From Candidatus Zhuqueibacterota bacterium (GTDB taxonomy: Bacteria; Zhuqueibacterota; Zhuqueibacteria; Residuimicrobiales; Oceaniaggregativiventaceae), in the NCBI GenBank assembly GCA_014728115.1, contig WJME01000190.1, positions 62,001-126,000 of the forward strand: 64,000 bases of DNA, in the 5' to 3' direction. The notes beneath the pieces are model-generated. The model did not search any database, was not told where the DNA came from, and saw only the letters and a list, made by a program, of their open reading frames with translations. Positions 38,724-49,042 of the stretch are shown piece after piece (the stretch's first letter is position 1; each line of letters starts with the position of its first letter). The translations under genes were made by a program, and so were the position numbers.

Positions 38724-41700
38724 ATGAAACGTTTATTTATTTTATTTTTCATGTCACAGCTGGTACTTTTTGCCTGGGCTGATGACGACTCTGTCGGAAT
38801 GCAGCACACCCGTCAGCTGATCCAGTCCGTGGCCATCTCTCAACTGACCCCGGGTGATATTCGTGCTGCTTTGCGACACCAACCGGGTACCGAACAAACC
38901 GGTGTCATCACCGGACAGCTTTATAATCTGGATGATGAGGCCTGGGAGTCTGCTTATGTCAAAGCCTTTACTGCAGATTCTTTGATCGGAGGTCCTGATC
39001 AGTTCGAATGGGTTGTCCCTGTCGAACCGGACGGACACTATCGTATCGACGGAGTTCCGGAAGGATCATATTATGTTTTTGCTGTTGCCAAAGGATACCA
39101 GGCCGTGTTTTATCCGGATGTGACCGACATCAGTGAGGCCAAACTTTTGCAAGTCGATGAAGGGCAAGAGATCACCGGCATCGATTTTCGTATGCGCATT
39201 TTACAGCCCGCAAAAGGTGCCATTGCCGGTCAGATCAGAGATAAAGAAACAGGGGATCCGCTCTCCAATGTCAGCATCTCTGTCTTTAGTTCTGATGGCG
39301 CCTCGCGACATGGATTTGCGACCAGTGATCGTGAGGGAAAGTATAGGGTGTCTGACTTGTCTTCCGGCTCTTATTATGTGAGTGCCTGGAGCAAAGATTA
39401 TATCCATGAATTCTATGACGGCGTGAATAACCAGGCACAGGCGACTCTTGTTCAGGTCTCGGATCCCGATACCACCCGGGAGATCGATTTTTCTCTGACC
39501 CTGGGAGGTGTGATCAGCGGATTTGTAACTGACAACGAAGGCAATCCTCTTGCCGATGTCTATATGTTGGCAACGGCTTTTCCCGATTCCACACTTGCCA
39601 ATCCGGAAGATTTTATCTGGAATGCCTATGGCAAAGCGGTGACGGACGAGTCCGGTCGCTATAAAATCAAGGGTTTGCCCGGTGCCGATTATTATGTCCT
39701 TGCCGAATCTCACACACCTTATGGCCAGGCATTCCGCTGGTATGAGAATGCGCTTACCCAAAGCGATGCCACTCCCATTACCCTGGCGGTGGGCGAACAG
39801 GTGACTGACATCGACTTTCAGATGCCGCTGGATCAACCGGATGGCTTTATTGCCGGTCATGTCACCTCAACAGACGGGCATCCGATAGAGGGCGCTTCTA
39901 TTCGCGTTCAGAGTTACGAGTCTTTTCCCGGGGACCCTTACTATTGGCAGGAAACCAAGACCAACGATGATGGTTATTATATCGTTAAAAATTTAATGTC
40001 CGGATGTCCCTATCTGGTGTCGGTTTGGATTCTGAATGGGAACCAAAAAATTCATCGCTGGTGGCCGGACAGTAAAGACCGGGTAATGGCTGAACCTGTC
40101 ATTGTCGGTGCACCGGATCATCCGGAAAATATCGATTTCAGGTTGACCATAGACCGGCAATCGGCCTCGATTTCAGGTCAGGTTTTGGATCTCAACGATC
40201 AGCCCCTGGCAGATGCACGCGTTCAGGTGAGTCCGGCTCCTGTGAGCTCAGACAGTTCGGTTTCTACCGAGATTTGGGCCAGTGGATACACTGATAAAGA
40301 GGGAGTTTATCGAATCGATAACCTGCCGGCCGGACATTACCGCGTCCATGCTCAGCATTGGCAAGACAATGCCTTTGGCGAACAGTGGTATGATCAGGTC
40401 GATGATCCTGAAAAAGCGACTCTGGTGACCCTGAGCAAGGATGAACAGCGTACCGGCGTTGACTTTAATCTCGATGTTCGTCCTCGTTATGGCGCCATCG
40501 TGGGACAGGTGCTGGATCAGGAGAGCGGTGTACCGCTGGAGCGTTGTTACGTCCAGATTCAGGTTCAGGGAGAATCGGAATCCACCAACGCCTCGTTTGC
40601 TCCCCGCATGTGGAATCGTTTTGCTGTTACGGATGCGAATGGCCGGTTCAATGTGGATTGGCTATACGAAGGAGAGTATCTGGTCTCGGTGTATGCAAAT
40701 AAAGGATTTACGTTTTATGAACAGGGTATCGTGCCTGACCAGGCCACCCCTGTTACGGTGAATGGGGGTGAACGCACGGAAATTACAGTCAACATGCCGC
40801 TTGAAACGGTTGGCAGTGGAGTCATCACTGGAACAGTGCAGAGCGTGATGACGGATTTGGTTTTCGAACCGTTTTCTCCTCTGCCATATGATATTGCCAT
40901 TGTCATCGCTCGGCCTGCCATCACGATTCTGTCCTGGCCCGAATCAGCCCGATTTTATTGCGCTGTGGTCAATCCTGACGGTTCATATGAGCTGGCAGGA
41001 TTACCTGCGGGAGAGTATTATATCATGAGTTTTGCGCCCTGGAGCGTTGCAAAATACTATGATGATAGTTATGATCCCGCCAAAGCCACCCTGGTAAAGG
41101 TGGGTGATGGTGAAACCGTCCCGGGAATTGATTTTCATCTCGATCCTATCCGCTGGCTCGAACTGGATCAACGTATGGCGCCGCAGCCAGGAACCAGTAC
41201 AATACATGGTATGGTCACCTCGCAAAAGGGCGAGGCGATTCCCAATGCATTGGTGTATGTGCTGGATGAAAACGAACAGCCGATTTCTTATGCTGTTAGC
41301 GATGAAAACGGATATTATCGTATCAGCGGACTCTTGGCCGGGGAATATGTGGTGCAAGCCGGGAATTTTGGATATTCCAGTGCATACAATGGTTCATCCA
41401 AAACGTTCAACGATACAGAGCCCATTACTGTCAGCGGGGAAAAAGAGATCAACTTTGTTCTGTCGCCCAATTCATCGACGTCTGTTGATGAAAAAAAACA
41501 GCCCCGGCATATTCGGCTTGTCGGTAACTATCCTAATCCGTTCAATCCCGAGACAACGATTATTTACCACACCGACAGATCCGCCAAAGTTCAACTGGAT
41601 ATTTACAACATAAAAGGTGAGCAGATCAATCGACTGGTCGATCAAACACAATCAGCAGGTGAATATCGTGTGGTTTGGCAAGGTGTCGACCATAAAGGTG

Positions 41701-41783
41701 AACAGGTTGCAAGCGGTATCTATTTTTACCGGCTCGAGATTGACTCTTTTCAGTTGCATGGCAAAATGATGCTGCTCCGGTAA
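38724..41783 (+). CDS. Secreted protein with about eight carboxypeptidase-regulatory-like repeats and C-terminal sorting domain
   Basis: Eight G-x-I-x-G-x-V-type repeat starts and 'GxYxIxxLPAGxYYVxA' cores. C-terminal 'NYPNPFNPETTIIYHT...SGIYFYRLEIDSFQLHGKMMLLR'. Confidence 0.8.
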   Translation: MKRLFILFFMSQLVLFAWADDDSVGMQHTRQLIQSVAISQLTPGDIRAALRHQPGTEQTGVITGQLYNLDDEAWESAYVKAFTADSLIGGPDQFEWVVPVEPDGHYRIDGVPEGSYYVFAVAKGYQAVFYPDVTDISEAKLLQVDEGQEITGIDFRMRILQPAKGAIAGQIRDKETGDPLSNVSISVFSSDGASRHGFATSDREGKYRVSDLSSGSYYVSAWSKDYIHEFYDGVNNQAQATLVQVSDPDTTREIDFSLTLGGVISGFVTDNEGNPLADVYMLATAFPDSTLANPEDFIWNAYGKAVTDESGRYKIKGLPGADYYVLAESHTPYGQAFRWYENALTQSDATPITLAVGEQVTDIDFQMPLDQPDGFIAGHVTSTDGHPIEGASIRVQSYESFPGDPYYWQETKTNDDGYYIVKNLMSGCPYLVSVWILNGNQKIHRWWPDSKDRVMAEPVIVGAPDHPENIDFRLTIDRQSASISGQVLDLNDQPLADARVQVSPAPVSSDSSVSTEIWASGYTDKEGVYRIDNLPAGHYRVHAQHWQDNAFGEQWYDQVDDPEKATLVTLSKDEQRTGVDFNLDVRPRYGAIVGQVLDQESGVPLERCYVQIQVQGESESTNASFAPRMWNRFAVTDANGRFNVDWLYEGEYLVSVYANKGFTFYEQGIVPDQATPVTVNGGERTEITVNMPLETVGSGVITGTVQSVMTDLVFEPFSPLPYDIAIVIARPAITILSWPESARFYCAVVNPDGSYELAGLPAGEYYIMSFAPWSVAKYYDDSYDPAKATLVKVGDGETVPGIDFHLDPIRWLELDQRMAPQPGTSTIHGMVTSQKGEAIPNALVYVLDENEQPISYAVSDENGYYRISGLLAGEYVVQAGNFGYSSAYNGSSKTFNDTEPITVSGEKEINFVLSPNSSTSVDEKKQPRHIRLVGNYPNPFNPETTIIYHTDRSAKVQLDIYNIKGEQINRLVDQTQSAGEYRVVWQGVDHKGEQVASGIYFYRLEIDSFQLHGKMMLLR

Positions 41784-41821
41784 ATCGCCAGCTGTTTTTC
41801 AAGCGTGAATAACCAAAACTG

Positions 41822-41850
41822 ACCTCCGGCAGGAAACTGCCGGAGGTTTA
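41822..41850 (+). terminator. Terminator ACCTCCGGCAG-GAAA-CTGCCGGAGGT
   Basis: 11-bp perfect stem with GAAA tetraloop. Confidence 0.8.
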
Positions 41851-41963
41851 TCGTTAAGGGGTTTTTCAGAGAGAAAAGCATATTGCATAAAAAGGTTGAT
41901 TTTTTTTCCAGAGTTGTGTAATAGAACGAGTGTCCATGTTTGCAAGATAGATTGGAGTGACGA

Positions 41964-43361
41964 GTGATACAAAGGCGGCTCATTCTTTTCTTTTTTTTAA
42001 ATACCCTGGTTGTTTTATTGTTGGCGGGGTTCTATTTGCAATACCGGGTGAGTGAGCATTTGGAGCGCCAGCTTGGTGACAAGCTTAAAGGCATTGCCAC
42101 AGCTGTTGCAGTACAAACAGATGCCCAGCTGGTGGCTTTGCTGACGCCGGGTGACGTGCAGACACGTACCTATCAGTTACTAAAAGTCAGGCTTGAGCGT
42201 ATCAAAGAACAAACCGGTATGCAGCGCCTGCTCATTTTATCTCCCAGCGGAGAAATCTGGCTTGATACCCAGACAGATGCCATCGGCGAACCCTATGCTC
42301 GATATCAATTCGACCAGTACGAAATCGAACAGGCTTTGTCGGGATCTCCTGCAAGTTCTGTGCTTTTTAGTGATGAACAGAAAAGATTGTTCAAGTCCGC
42401 ATATGCTCCTTTGCGAAAAAACAGCATCCAAGGGGTGGCTGTGGTGCAGGGAAGTGCCGCCTCGCTGGATGCGGTTCGGGATATTCAAGCCACGATATTC
42501 AAAATCGGGCTGGCCGGTCTTTTTTTCTCGATTATACTGGCGATGATTGTTTCGCGTCCTATCACTCGTCCTATTTTAGAATTGCAAAAAGCTGCACGCC
42601 GTATTGGTAAAGGACGCTGGGATCGACCCGTTCCCAGCCAAAAGGGGCCGAGGGAAATCGTGTTTTTGGCCCACACCATGGATGAAATGCGACGGGAATT
42701 GTTGGCCAGAGATGAGCAACAAAAAGCCATGCTCGCCGGCATAGCCCATGAAATTCGCAATCCTCTCGGAGGCATCGAACTGTATGCAGGGATTCTGAAC
42801 GACGAAATATCTGACGTCGATATACAGAAAAATGTGGATAAAATACTCAAAGAGAGTCAAAATCTCAAAATTTTGATCGATCAGTTTATCGACTATGCCA
42901 GGCCACTCAAACCACAGCAAGAACAGACGAGTGTCAAAAAGATCTGGCTGGATGTGGCCATGATGATCGAACCTGAATGTGAAAAGTTTGGTATTCGTCT
43001 GGAAATATGGGATGATGTGACCATTCTCATGGATCCACAACATCTCCGACAAGTGTTTCTGAATCTCGCTTTAAATTCTATACAGGCAATGGCTGAACCG
43101 GCTGATCAACAAAAGATAATCTCTATCGAGGTTATTTCTCATGATCCTGTAAAGATCGAATTCAAAGATACCGGACCGGGCATCCCCGAGTCGATCCGGG
43201 AACGGATATTTGAACCCTTTTTTACCCAAAAAGCCAGCGGTATGGGGCTCGGTCTGACTATGGTCAAAAAATTGATGGAAGCCAATAAAGCGAGTATTTT
43301 CTTGTCCTCTAGCGGCAATACGGGAACCTGTTTTATATTGAATTTTCCATCTCAGAGATGA
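41964..43361 (+). CDS. Sensor histidine kinase (TM, HAMP, HisKA, HATPase)
   Basis: 'MLAGIAHEIRNPLGGIELYAGIL' H-box, 'EFKDTGPGIPESIRERIFEPFFTQKASGMGLGLTMVKKLME' G boxes. Confidence 0.93.
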   Translation: MIQRRLILFFFLNTLVVLLLAGFYLQYRVSEHLERQLGDKLKGIATAVAVQTDAQLVALLTPGDVQTRTYQLLKVRLERIKEQTGMQRLLILSPSGEIWLDTQTDAIGEPYARYQFDQYEIEQALSGSPASSVLFSDEQKRLFKSAYAPLRKNSIQGVAVVQGSAASLDAVRDIQATIFKIGLAGLFFSIILAMIVSRPITRPILELQKAARRIGKGRWDRPVPSQKGPREIVFLAHTMDEMRRELLARDEQQKAMLAGIAHEIRNPLGGIELYAGILNDEISDVDIQKNVDKILKESQNLKILIDQFIDYARPLKPQQEQTSVKKIWLDVAMMIEPECEKFGIRLEIWDDVTILMDPQHLRQVFLNLALNSIQAMAEPADQQKIISIEVISHDPVKIEFKDTGPGIPESIRERIFEPFFTQKASGMGLGLTMVKKLMEANKASIFLSSSGNTGTCFILNFPSQR

Positions 43362-43371
43362 GGCAATCATT

Positions 43372-44733
43372 ATGCATCAACTCATGATTATCGAAGACAA
43401 TGAGACATTGCGCGAAGGCATGGCTCATGTACTGAAAAAGCTGCCGGTCAAAATTCGCTCCTTTGATGATCCTGTCAAGGCTTGTGAATGGTTTGAGCAG
43501 AACCATGTCGACCTGGTAATTACAGATTATCGTATGCCCGGAATGGATGGCATGCAGGTGCTTGAAAAAATCAAATCCGCTTCACCGGAAACGCTGGTGC
43601 TCTTGATCACTGCATACGGAACCATTGATTTGGCTGTAGACGCAATGAAACGTGGTGCTTCGGATTTTATCACCAAACCGTTTTCGAATCAAGAGTTCAG
43701 CGCGCAAGTTGAAAAGTTGTGTCAACAACTCGATCGCTATAAAGAGATGAATCGATTACTGGAAGAAAATGTCTATCTGCGTCAAGAGCTGGAAGGAGAA
43801 TTTAACTTTGGCGAGATCATCGGCCAGACAGAAGCGATAAAATCGTTATTCCGTACGATCACCAAGGTTGCACGTACAGATTCCTCTGTACTGATCTATG
43901 GTGAAAGCGGCACTGGAAAAGAACTCGTGGCAAGAGCAATTCATAAATCCAGTCCGCGACAGGATAAACCGTTTATCCGTGTCAACTGTGGTGCCCTGGC
44001 AGAAGGGGTGTTGGAATCCGAACTCTTTGGTCATGAAAAGGGCGCCTTTACCGGTGCGATCAAACAGCGCAAAGGACGATTCGAGCTGGCAAATGACGGC
44101 ACTCTTTTTCTCGATGAAATCGGAGAGTTGCCGTCAGGATTGCAAGTCAAATTGTTGCGGGTATTGCAGGAACAGGATTTCGAGCGGGTAGGGGGAGAAG
44201 AGACGATTCGAGTCAATGTGAGAATGATTACCGCGACCCACAGAGATCTGGAAAAACTCGTCCGAGAAGGTGGGTTTCGGGAAGATCTGTATTACCGCTT
44301 GCATATCATTCCCATTCATGTGCCCCCTTTGCGGGAGCGGAGTGATGATATTCCGTTATTAAGCCACTACTTTTTGGAGCGCATGAGCAAGCGATTGGGT
44401 CTGGGAGAGATTTCCCTGTCCAGAGATGCGCTGCAACGTCTGCAATCTTATACCTGGCCGGGTAACGTGCGCGAACTGGAAAATGTGCTGGAACGGGCTT
44501 GTGTCCTGGCCGAAAATAACGTGATCCATGCCGATGATCTGCCCATATCTGTTAAAGATCAGCGAATACCGGCCAGCCAAAATCTCAATGATATTTTGGC
44601 GTTTGTGGAAAAGCAAACCATTGAAAAAGCCATGCACAAGGCACATGGTGTCAAAACACGAGCCGCCCGATTGCTGGGGATCAAAACGAGTGCTCTGTAT
44701 TATAAATTGGAAAAATATGGCATGATCGAATGA
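43372..44733 (+). CDS. NtrC-family sigma54-dependent response regulator
   Basis: REC 'VDLVITDYRMPGMDGMQVLEKI', AAA+ 'GESGTGKE', 'GAFTGA', C-terminal Fis-type HTH. Confidence 0.95.
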   Translation: MHQLMIIEDNETLREGMAHVLKKLPVKIRSFDDPVKACEWFEQNHVDLVITDYRMPGMDGMQVLEKIKSASPETLVLLITAYGTIDLAVDAMKRGASDFITKPFSNQEFSAQVEKLCQQLDRYKEMNRLLEENVYLRQELEGEFNFGEIIGQTEAIKSLFRTITKVARTDSSVLIYGESGTGKELVARAIHKSSPRQDKPFIRVNCGALAEGVLESELFGHEKGAFTGAIKQRKGRFELANDGTLFLDEIGELPSGLQVKLLRVLQEQDFERVGGEETIRVNVRMITATHRDLEKLVREGGFREDLYYRLHIIPIHVPPLRERSDDIPLLSHYFLERMSKRLGLGEISLSRDALQRLQSYTWPGNVRELENVLERACVLAENNVIHADDLPISVKDQRIPASQNLNDILAFVEKQTIEKAMHKAHGVKTRAARLLGIKTSALYYKLEKYGMIE

Positions 44734-44953
44734 TCCTGCTACCGGGGCCGGATCAGGAATTTTGCCACCAGCGAGCGGTCGATCGGATATCAGATATCTG
44801 AGAGTTTTATCAGACCTTTGATATCCAGAGACCAGACAAAGGTTAAACGAGATTACAAGTTCAATAAAAATAGTTATGAAATTGTGGGAAATCATGATTT
44901 TTCTGGCCTCCTTTTTGCAAAGAGATTACCGGGTGCAATATAGGAGAATTGCA

Positions 44954-46771
44954 ATGAAGCGAATGTTCACTGTCATGCTGGTCCTGTTCTCGACCCTGAT
45001 GGTGCAGGCACAGTATCACAATCAAAGGGTTTTGCAAAAATCTTTCGAACAAACCGATTTCTTTTTTCGGTCAAATATACCAAATCCCTATGGATTGGGT
45101 GAGTTTGGAAGCTCTGCTATCGGACTCGTCGATGATCCTTTGTTAAATATTCAACTCAATCCGGCTTTTATGAACCTTTCTCTCAAGGGAAATCACTGGG
45201 TCTATCTCAACTTTCGCAACGACCTGGAAAAAAAGGAACACCAGTCCTATTATTTTTATCCCATGTACCGGGACTATATCTGGTATCCCCGGTATTACCA
45301 GCAATCCCGCTCGGTTTTAAATCCCATCTTTTCAGGTGCCTATATGGCTCGGGTGATTCCCGAAAAGGTCGCCCTGGGTGTGTCTTATCAGCTCTTGCTC
45401 AGCGACGAAGCCTATTATGATATCCCCCAGGATATCTATAAATCAGAGTTGGGATATGATTATTCCGGCACCCGCATGAGCGCAGAGGACAAGGATATCC
45501 CGATTGTTGACAAGTATAAAGGGGCGGATGAAATGCATCATCGCGCTCATTTTCTTAATGCCTATGCGAACTGGCGAATACATTCCAGGGTGACCCTCGG
45601 GGCCAGGGTGGGGCTTACCACCTTTGACAGACAAGGTGAGTGGGGCAAGCTGAATCAAGATGACCGAAATATCTATTATAACCAGTTTTCCAAGCATATG
45701 GATTGGCAAACCCGGAATCAAAATTACGATCACATCGACGCCAGTGGCGGTATATCCTTAAAAGTGAGCTCTAAAACACGATTGGCTGCACAGGGGGGGT
45801 ATCTGCGGGGCGATGTCGATCAGGACTATACCAAAGAAAACGAATTTTTGTATCAGCATGGCGAAAGAAATACCGGCACTGACTGGAGTTACCGCGATGG
45901 CTTGGGTTCGAAAATACAAACCTGGAAGATGAATGGCCATGCCTGGAGTGGCGGAGTGAGTCTGCTATCCGATTTGTCAGATCAGCATCGGCTCGTGATC
46001 TATGGCCAAACCCGGCAACACGAATCGGATATCGATCTGGCTTCTGCTATTCATGACACCTCTTTTTACTCTTATCATAATGAATACGAATACGATAATG
46101 TGTACAGAATTTATGACTCGGAATCACGATATGGTTTGCAGGATAATCGAACCGGATTGGGAGCCCAGGAAGAACATTATTATCGCCTGGCTGTTGCGTT
46201 ACAATGGCAGTTGACCAAGAGTTCACGACTCTCGTTCGGGCTGAACTGGACATCTCTGGCACGAACGATTGAAACCATCGAATCGGTTCGATCCTATCGC
46301 GAGTCCTATCATGTGTGGAGCCGACAAGAGGTAAGTGAGGTGGACAAGAACGAATATATTTCGGAAACACAAGAGATCAAGGATCTGAAATGGGATTTTG
46401 AGGCCAACATGCTCGATTTTCAGATCCCGGTTTACTATCAACAAAAGATTGGCGACCATGTTGAACTCGTATTGGGATTCAATCGTCGGATGCGGGATAA
46501 TGACATCCGTGATGTCACTCTGGCGATATATGACTATTTTTATCAACGCCACAACGGTTCCGAGACAGAGAAAACGAATTTCGGGGAACGCTATACAGAG
46601 CCCGCTGAACATCGATCAGAGGTGACCACAACAGTGCTGGCCGGACTGGTCATCAAACCTTCTGAAAGGGTGGAAATCCGATTGCTGGCGTCACCAATTT
46701 ATCGCGACACCTATGAAGGATCTGAACTGGACGAAATCCAGTGGTGGCTGGATTTTAGCCTGACCCCCTGA
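44954..46771 (+). CDS. Outer-membrane beta-barrel-like protein of unknown function
   Basis: Internal ATG 44954 after 'taggag' gives signal peptide MKRMFTVMLVLFSTLMVQAQ. Many aromatic-rich amphipathic strands. Confidence 0.6.
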   Translation: MKRMFTVMLVLFSTLMVQAQYHNQRVLQKSFEQTDFFFRSNIPNPYGLGEFGSSAIGLVDDPLLNIQLNPAFMNLSLKGNHWVYLNFRNDLEKKEHQSYYFYPMYRDYIWYPRYYQQSRSVLNPIFSGAYMARVIPEKVALGVSYQLLLSDEAYYDIPQDIYKSELGYDYSGTRMSAEDKDIPIVDKYKGADEMHHRAHFLNAYANWRIHSRVTLGARVGLTTFDRQGEWGKLNQDDRNIYYNQFSKHMDWQTRNQNYDHIDASGGISLKVSSKTRLAAQGGYLRGDVDQDYTKENEFLYQHGERNTGTDWSYRDGLGSKIQTWKMNGHAWSGGVSLLSDLSDQHRLVIYGQTRQHESDIDLASAIHDTSFYSYHNEYEYDNVYRIYDSESRYGLQDNRTGLGAQEEHYYRLAVALQWQLTKSSRLSFGLNWTSLARTIETIESVRSYRESYHVWSRQEVSEVDKNEYISETQEIKDLKWDFEANMLDFQIPVYYQQKIGDHVELVLGFNRRMRDNDIRDVTLAIYDYFYQRHNGSETEKTNFGERYTEPAEHRSEVTTTVLAGLVIKPSERVEIRLLASPIYRDTYEGSELDEIQWWLDFSLTP

Positions 46772-46861
46772 TCAAATTCGGACAGGAAATGCTGAGACCT
46801 GAGATATCATTTGACATGCACCGTTTAATTTAATAAATTTTTATTTCTAGTGTAGTGATTT

Positions 46862-47851
46862 ATGGAAAAACATATCGTCTTGAAATCAATTTTCCTTTGC
46901 TGTGTGTTGTTACTTTGTGCTTTATTCAGTAACTCACATGCTCAAACGTTGACTCTGAGTCGTTTGGATTCTTTGCGTTCAGAACGAATGCAAGCACGAC
47001 TGGAGAGGGATTCTCTGCAACAACGGATCGATAGTCTTGCTGTCGTGATTTATGAATACAAATCTCTCAAGAGTCAGGGCTATTTTGAAAAACGAAAATT
47101 GCAGAATTACTTACGCGAGTCCATACAACTCTCTGATCAGTTACAAGATGTTCAGTTAAAAACGAATCATCTGGACGAGCGAATATCAAAGCTGAGCGAT
47201 CGTCTGCTTTTGCGCTATGATCGACAAATCGATTCGTTGATGCAACATCCCTCTCATGAGGCAGAGTGGGTCCAGGAGATATCGGAATTACAACAAAAGC
47301 GCCAACAGTTACAAAAATGGCTGGAACCCGATCAACCCGTACAATCGGTTTACGATATTGAAATTTTGGAAACCGACACACCGGAAGAAATCGATCTCAA
47401 AGTTTCATTTTATCGGGATCAGGCGCAACGCCTCGTTGAACAGGCCGGTCAGATGAACGAGCAAATCGACCGGATCCGACAAGAAAATCGAATCCGCCAA
47501 CGGATGTCCGATTTGGTAGATGATGTGACACTCTTTGCCCAGAATGATGAATCGATTGTGGTAGAGAATCCTCCTGAAAGAGTAACAACCGAATATGCCG
47601 GCCCCATTGGTAATCCCGATGATTCTTTTCGGGAATCCGATGAAAACAAAATCTTTGATCAGAGCTTGAATGCCGAGCCGGCGCGCACACCGGATATACA
47701 AAATATGGCACCCCAGGAACTGGATCGCTATATTCGCATCCTCGAGAATCAAGAACAAAGATACAGCCGTCTGGCGGACAGTCTGCGTCAGATGGCTGAT
47801 AAATATGAAAAAGAGGCTGAAAAACTGAGGAACAGTCTGAAACCTTACTAG
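46862..47851 (+). CDS. Secreted coiled-coil protein of unknown function
   Basis: Signal peptide and extended heptad-like charged sequence (DSLQQRIDSLAV..., YSRLADSLRQMADKYEKEAEKLRNSL). Confidence 0.6.
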   Translation: MEKHIVLKSIFLCCVLLLCALFSNSHAQTLTLSRLDSLRSERMQARLERDSLQQRIDSLAVVIYEYKSLKSQGYFEKRKLQNYLRESIQLSDQLQDVQLKTNHLDERISKLSDRLLLRYDRQIDSLMQHPSHEAEWVQEISELQQKRQQLQKWLEPDQPVQSVYDIEILETDTPEEIDLKVSFYRDQAQRLVEQAGQMNEQIDRIRQENRIRQRMSDLVDDVTLFAQNDESIVVENPPERVTTEYAGPIGNPDDSFRESDENKIFDQSLNAEPARTPDIQNMAPQELDRYIRILENQEQRYSRLADSLRQMADKYEKEAEKLRNSLKPY

Positions 47852-48892
47852 ATGAGCCCTTTATCCGTACGGATTTTTCTTATTTTTTTTGGTCTATACG
47901 CCTCCGGTCTTGCTCAAATCAGAGCACAAAATCGTGTTCAAATCGGACTGGAACAGGATAATAACGTCCTGGAATCGCTATCGCATGCCCAAAGCGATCA
48001 ATCTGCCCGTCTGTTGATTTCTACCCGCGCCTGGTGGCAGCACTCCCATGGTCAGGTCACGCTTAGCGGGCAGGCCGGAGTGCAAGGATATCGCCAGGTC
48101 ACCCGGGACCACAAATCCATTCAGCAGCTGATGCTGACCTCCCGGATTAATGTGTCCGGAACCCGCCTGGGTATGAAAGGATGGGTGCGGAACAAGGTCT
48201 ATTTCAACAAGAATCATGATTATACGATTCTGGGTGGGGCTCCATTTTGGTCTGTCCCTTTTTTCGATATTCATACCATCAGTGTGGGTGTGGAAACCGA
48301 GAGACTGGCCTATTCCTCTTTTCCAAGGTATAATTACCATCGTCTGGGAATCACAGGTCTCGTGCGCACGCGTCTATCCCGCCAGCTTTTGATCTCTGCG
48401 ATGATCATCAACGATCGGTATCAGGTTAATCGTCCCGCCTTGCGATACCATCCCACCTCATTTACCTGGCAGACCCTCGGGGAGGATATTGAGAACCGCG
48501 AAATGAGAATAGGAATGTCTGTGGATTGGTTTAGTGGCTGGCTCCTGCAAGCCTCTGTGTTTTATGGCAACAATCGTTCCAATAGCCAGGGATTTGCGTT
48601 TCGGCGCTGGATACTCTCCCTCAATACGAGTCGGGAGATCAATACGGTTCTTGTTCGTCTTTTGATCCATCTGCAGCACAAGACCTATACCGATGATCAT
48701 TTCCCGGACCTTCCTGTGGATATCGATAGCGAAAGGGAAGAGAGTAATTTTGTTATTTTTGACCTTTCTTTTCCGATTTTTCCTGCAATCACACTTTTGA
48801 GTCGGATATCCTGGTACCGCAATGCCTCACCTTTCCCGATGTATTATTATGACAAAGTATTGTTCGATATTGGATTGGAATATCGGTTTTGA
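47852..48892 (+). CDS. Outer-membrane-like protein of unknown function
   Basis: Starts immediately after the preceding TAG. Signal peptide; terminal 'YYYDKVLFDIGLEYRF' ends in F, as in outer-membrane barrels. Confidence 0.6.
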   Translation: MSPLSVRIFLIFFGLYASGLAQIRAQNRVQIGLEQDNNVLESLSHAQSDQSARLLISTRAWWQHSHGQVTLSGQAGVQGYRQVTRDHKSIQQLMLTSRINVSGTRLGMKGWVRNKVYFNKNHDYTILGGAPFWSVPFFDIHTISVGVETERLAYSSFPRYNYHRLGITGLVRTRLSRQLLISAMIINDRYQVNRPALRYHPTSFTWQTLGEDIENREMRIGMSVDWFSGWLLQASVFYGNNRSNSQGFAFRRWILSLNTSREINTVLVRLLIHLQHKTYTDDHFPDLPVDIDSEREESNFVIFDLSFPIFPAITLLSRISWYRNASPFPMYYYDKVLFDIGLEYRF

Positions 48893-49042
48893 GCTATATA
48901 GGTCTTGCAAAAGTGAATATTTTTTTGCAGCTTTTAACTCTTTCAATTACCAGAGAGTTAATTTTTCCGATAATCTCATGCTTTGATAAAAGACTGTACT
49001 CTTGGCGTATACTGTTTTTTTATCCATTGGGGAGTGCTTTAT

